NCBI GenBank assembly: GCA_963662985.1
Contig: OY760066.1
Span: 1-64,000, forward strand
Direction of reading: 5' to 3'
Source of the DNA: G963662985 sp963662985
GTDB taxonomy: Bacteria; Chloroflexota; Anaerolineae; Anaerolineales; UBA11579
Length of the DNA stretch: 64,000 nucleotides
How positions within the stretch are numbered: the first letter of the stretch is position 1; each line of letters starts with the position of its first letter. The notes under the pieces were generated by a model, which worked only from the letters and a program-made list of their open reading frames with translations, did not search any database and was not told where the DNA came from. The translations under genes were made by a program, and so were the position numbers. Positions 62,082 to 64,000 of the stretch are shown here, piece after piece.

Positions 62082-64000
62082 GTGTCCCAAAAGATCAAGA
62101 ATCTATTAATTTCTATCGCCGGTTCAAAAAAAACACTGCTCATAATAATAGGTGTTATCATTTTATCAATTGCAATTCCAGTGTTAGCCACCTATACAGG
62201 GCCTAATCGCACAACAACCGTAAAGGTGTGTGAAAAAGTAAAAGTAATTGATGGATGTGATTATAATGCAACAGTAAAAGGATTAAAGGTTTACGATGAT
62301 CCTTCTATTACACCAACAGATCATCAATGGCCATGCACAATTAGTAGAAATGTATGTGGAAATCCGTCAGCTAGTTCTTGGAAAACATTTTGTGATAAAA
62401 GTTTTCCAGGTGTAACTTGGGTAACAAGTAATGTTCTTCCCCCTGTTCAAGAAATTGAAATTTTTCATATGGAAGAACAATGTCACAATGAAACCGTCGC
62501 CGCTCCACCCGCCACAGTCAACGGCAGCGTCTCCTGTACCAACGGGACCAATGGCTGGTGTCGGAGTGATGCAACCCTCAATATCACCGGTTCTGACCCC
62601 AACCCCGCCAATACAATCATCGCTATTGAAGGTACTCGCAATGGGACAGATTTTGCCTGTGCCAGCGACACCTGCCAAATCGATGCCACTGGCAATGGCT
62701 CATTTGCCTTTGAATATTGGGCCGTCTCCAGCTACGGCGACACCTCATATAAAGGAAACACCACAATAACCGTGGATAAAGAAGCTCCTGTCGTGGGTCT
62801 TAACCTATCAGGTTCAGTGGGCTATAACAGTTGGTATGTCAGTGGTGTAAATTGGACCACCTCCCTAACAGACAGCGTCTCTGGCCCTTCTCATGTTAAT
62901 GTAAGCGTAGATGGAACTCCACAATCTAACCCAGGTAGTTATGCAACAGATGGTACCCATACCATCAAAGCCACCGGCTATGACAATGCAGGCAACAGCA
63001 GCCAAACCCAACAAACTGTCCAAATAGATCAAACCAACCCCGTACCCACTTACACCCTCAATGGCTCCCTCGGCACCAACAGCTGGTATACCAGCGCAGT
63101 CAATTGGAATGCCAGCGCAACCGATGCTACCTCTGGGGTCTATGCAGTCGGTACCCAACTCGACGGTGCTTCTGTGAACAATAGCGCCAGTATTGGCACC
63201 AATGGCTCCCACACTTTGCAAGTTACCGCCCAAGACAATGCAGGCAATCTGACGAGCACTTCAGGGTCATTCAAAATTGATCAAGAAGATCCATTTGTAA
63301 GTCTTAATCTATCTGGCACCCAAGGCACCCATAGCTGGTACACTGGTCCAGTTTCATGGAGTTCAACCGCAAGCGATACCGTCTCCGGCCTCGCCTCACA
63401 CACCGCCACTCTCAATGGCAGTGCCACGACTGTCAATGGCTCTGTTAATTCAGACGGCACCTACACCCTACTTGCCACCGCCCAAGATAACGCCAGCAAC
63501 CAATCTACCCAAACACAATCCTTTGGGATTGATCAATCTGCCCCGACAGTCAGCATGAATCCTATTTCTGGCACATATAGCAATACCGTCCAACTCTCTG
63601 GCAGTAGTGCAGATGCAACCTCTGGTGTATCCTACGTAGAAATATCCATCGCAGGCCAAACCCACCAAGTCAATACCACTGGTGTTTGGAGCTATCAATG
63701 GAATTCCACCTCTGCCTGTAACGGCAGCGTAACCGCCAGTGTACGTTCCGTGGACCAAGCAGGCAACGTTAGTGCTAGCACCACGCAAACCTTCACCGTC
63801 CAAAACACTCCCACCACCCTCACCCTGCCTTCCCAAACCGATGCCAGCAATCCAGTTGTATTTAACCTCAACACCAGCAACCTCAATCAAATGGTGATTC
63901 GTATTAGTGACGACGCAGGCAATTTACCTGCCGTCACCCACACCTTTACCGGCACTTCCATCCCTTCCAGTTATCGCTGGGATCGTTATATGGGCGATGG
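62082..64000 (+). CDS. Modular surface protein, copy 2, 3' end outside the window
   Basis: The frame from GTG 62082 (GAAGGGGGTGCATT upstream) stays open to base 64000, giving 639 residues and no stop. The signal-anchor and leader match copy 1, the segment at about 45-133 differs (EKVKVIDGCDYNATVKG, Cys-rich), and from 62481 the Ig-like core is nearly identical. The C-terminus lies beyond the edge; by analogy it may carry a different effector domain. Confidence 0.82.
   Translation, partial: MSQKIKNLLISIAGSKKTLLIIIGVIILSIAIPVLATYTGPNRTTTVKVCEKVKVIDGCDYNATVKGLKVYDDPSITPTDHQWPCTISRNVCGNPSASSWKTFCDKSFPGVTWVTSNVLPPVQEIEIFHMEEQCHNETVAAPPATVNGSVSCTNGTNGWCRSDATLNITGSDPNPANTIIAIEGTRNGTDFACASDTCQIDATGNGSFAFEYWAVSSYGDTSYKGNTTITVDKEAPVVGLNLSGSVGYNSWYVSGVNWTTSLTDSVSGPSHVNVSVDGTPQSNPGSYATDGTHTIKATGYDNAGNSSQTQQTVQIDQTNPVPTYTLNGSLGTNSWYTSAVNWNASATDATSGVYAVGTQLDGASVNNSASIGTNGSHTLQVTAQDNAGNLTSTSGSFKIDQEDPFVSLNLSGTQGTHSWYTGPVSWSSTASDTVSGLASHTATLNGSATTVNGSVNSDGTYTLLATAQDNASNQSTQTQSFGIDQSAPTVSMNPISGTYSNTVQLSGSSADATSGVSYVEISIAGQTHQVNTTGVWSYQWNSTSACNGSVTASVRSVDQAGNVSASTTQTFTVQNTPTTLTLPSQTDASNPVVFNLNTSNLNQMVIRISDDAGNLPAVTHTFTGTSIPSSYRWDRYMGD
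62481..64000 (+). repeat. Ig-like core repeat, copy 2 (cut by the window edge)
   Basis: Colinear with 55926-57445. Differences are spread thinly and mostly silent, so the two cores are either a recent duplication or kept alike by gene conversion. Confidence 0.88.

Overview
The window is AT-rich DNA, by eye well under half G+C, from a free-living bacterium. Most genes lie in long co-directional operons. The best guess for the host is an Anaerolineae-like member of the Chloroflexota. This rests on the mix of lipoproteins of a TPG-x(T)-type family, OmpL47/Ig-like repeat surface proteins, WD40-like proteins, an alpha-2-macroglobulin/PBP1C pair and an N-type ATPase. It is inference, because no rRNA or other phylogenetic marker is present.

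Layout. 1-2067: a truncated WD40-like gene and an unknown membrane protein. 2196-7844: an HD-GYP/PAS signalling protein, then an SLC13 permease with TrkA-C domains and a CstB-like persulfide dioxygenase-rhodanese. 7931-16701 (minus strand): a complete N-ATPase operon in the order atpD-C-Q-R-B-E-F-A-G. A PII-like cyclic-di-AMP-receptor-family gene is inserted between atpA and atpG, and a DUF1576 membrane protein plus a small protein follow. 17082-21932: DeoR regulator, 1-phosphofructokinase-type kinase, glucoside-type PTS EIIBCA and a frameshifted esterase. 22299-36891: a long plus-strand run. It starts with a GntR regulator behind a 27-bp inverted repeat, then a sugar ABC importer, a BtpA-like TIM barrel, two related double-SIS enzymes, a YjbQ protein and a PfkB-like kinase with an altered active site. 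It continues with an ABC-2 exporter and three more membrane proteins and ends at a strong hairpin. 37120-45077: a LacI-controlled operon (promoter and perfect operator visible) with ribokinase, a BMP-type nucleoside ABC importer and an ADP-ribosylglycohydrolase-fold enzyme. 45316-53869: an alpha-2-macroglobulin-like lipoprotein converging on penicillin-binding protein 1C. 53905-55281: an aldehyde dehydrogenase. 55530-64000: a duplicated modular surface-protein locus.

The most unusual region is the last. Two large proteins share a leader and a nearly identical Ig-like core but differ in an N-terminal segment. The complete one ends in an AT-rich C-terminal region with a HExxH...E metallopeptidase signature. 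Between the copies lie two divergent lipoproteins, two paralogous small membrane proteins and a short decayed fragment of the core joined to an unrelated tail. This looks like a polymorphic-toxin or antigen-switching locus. A second noteworthy feature is the cyclic-di-AMP-receptor-like gene translationally coupled inside the ion-translocating N-ATPase operon. A third is the fructosamine-like (frl-like) catabolic cluster with extra, uncharacterised enzymes.
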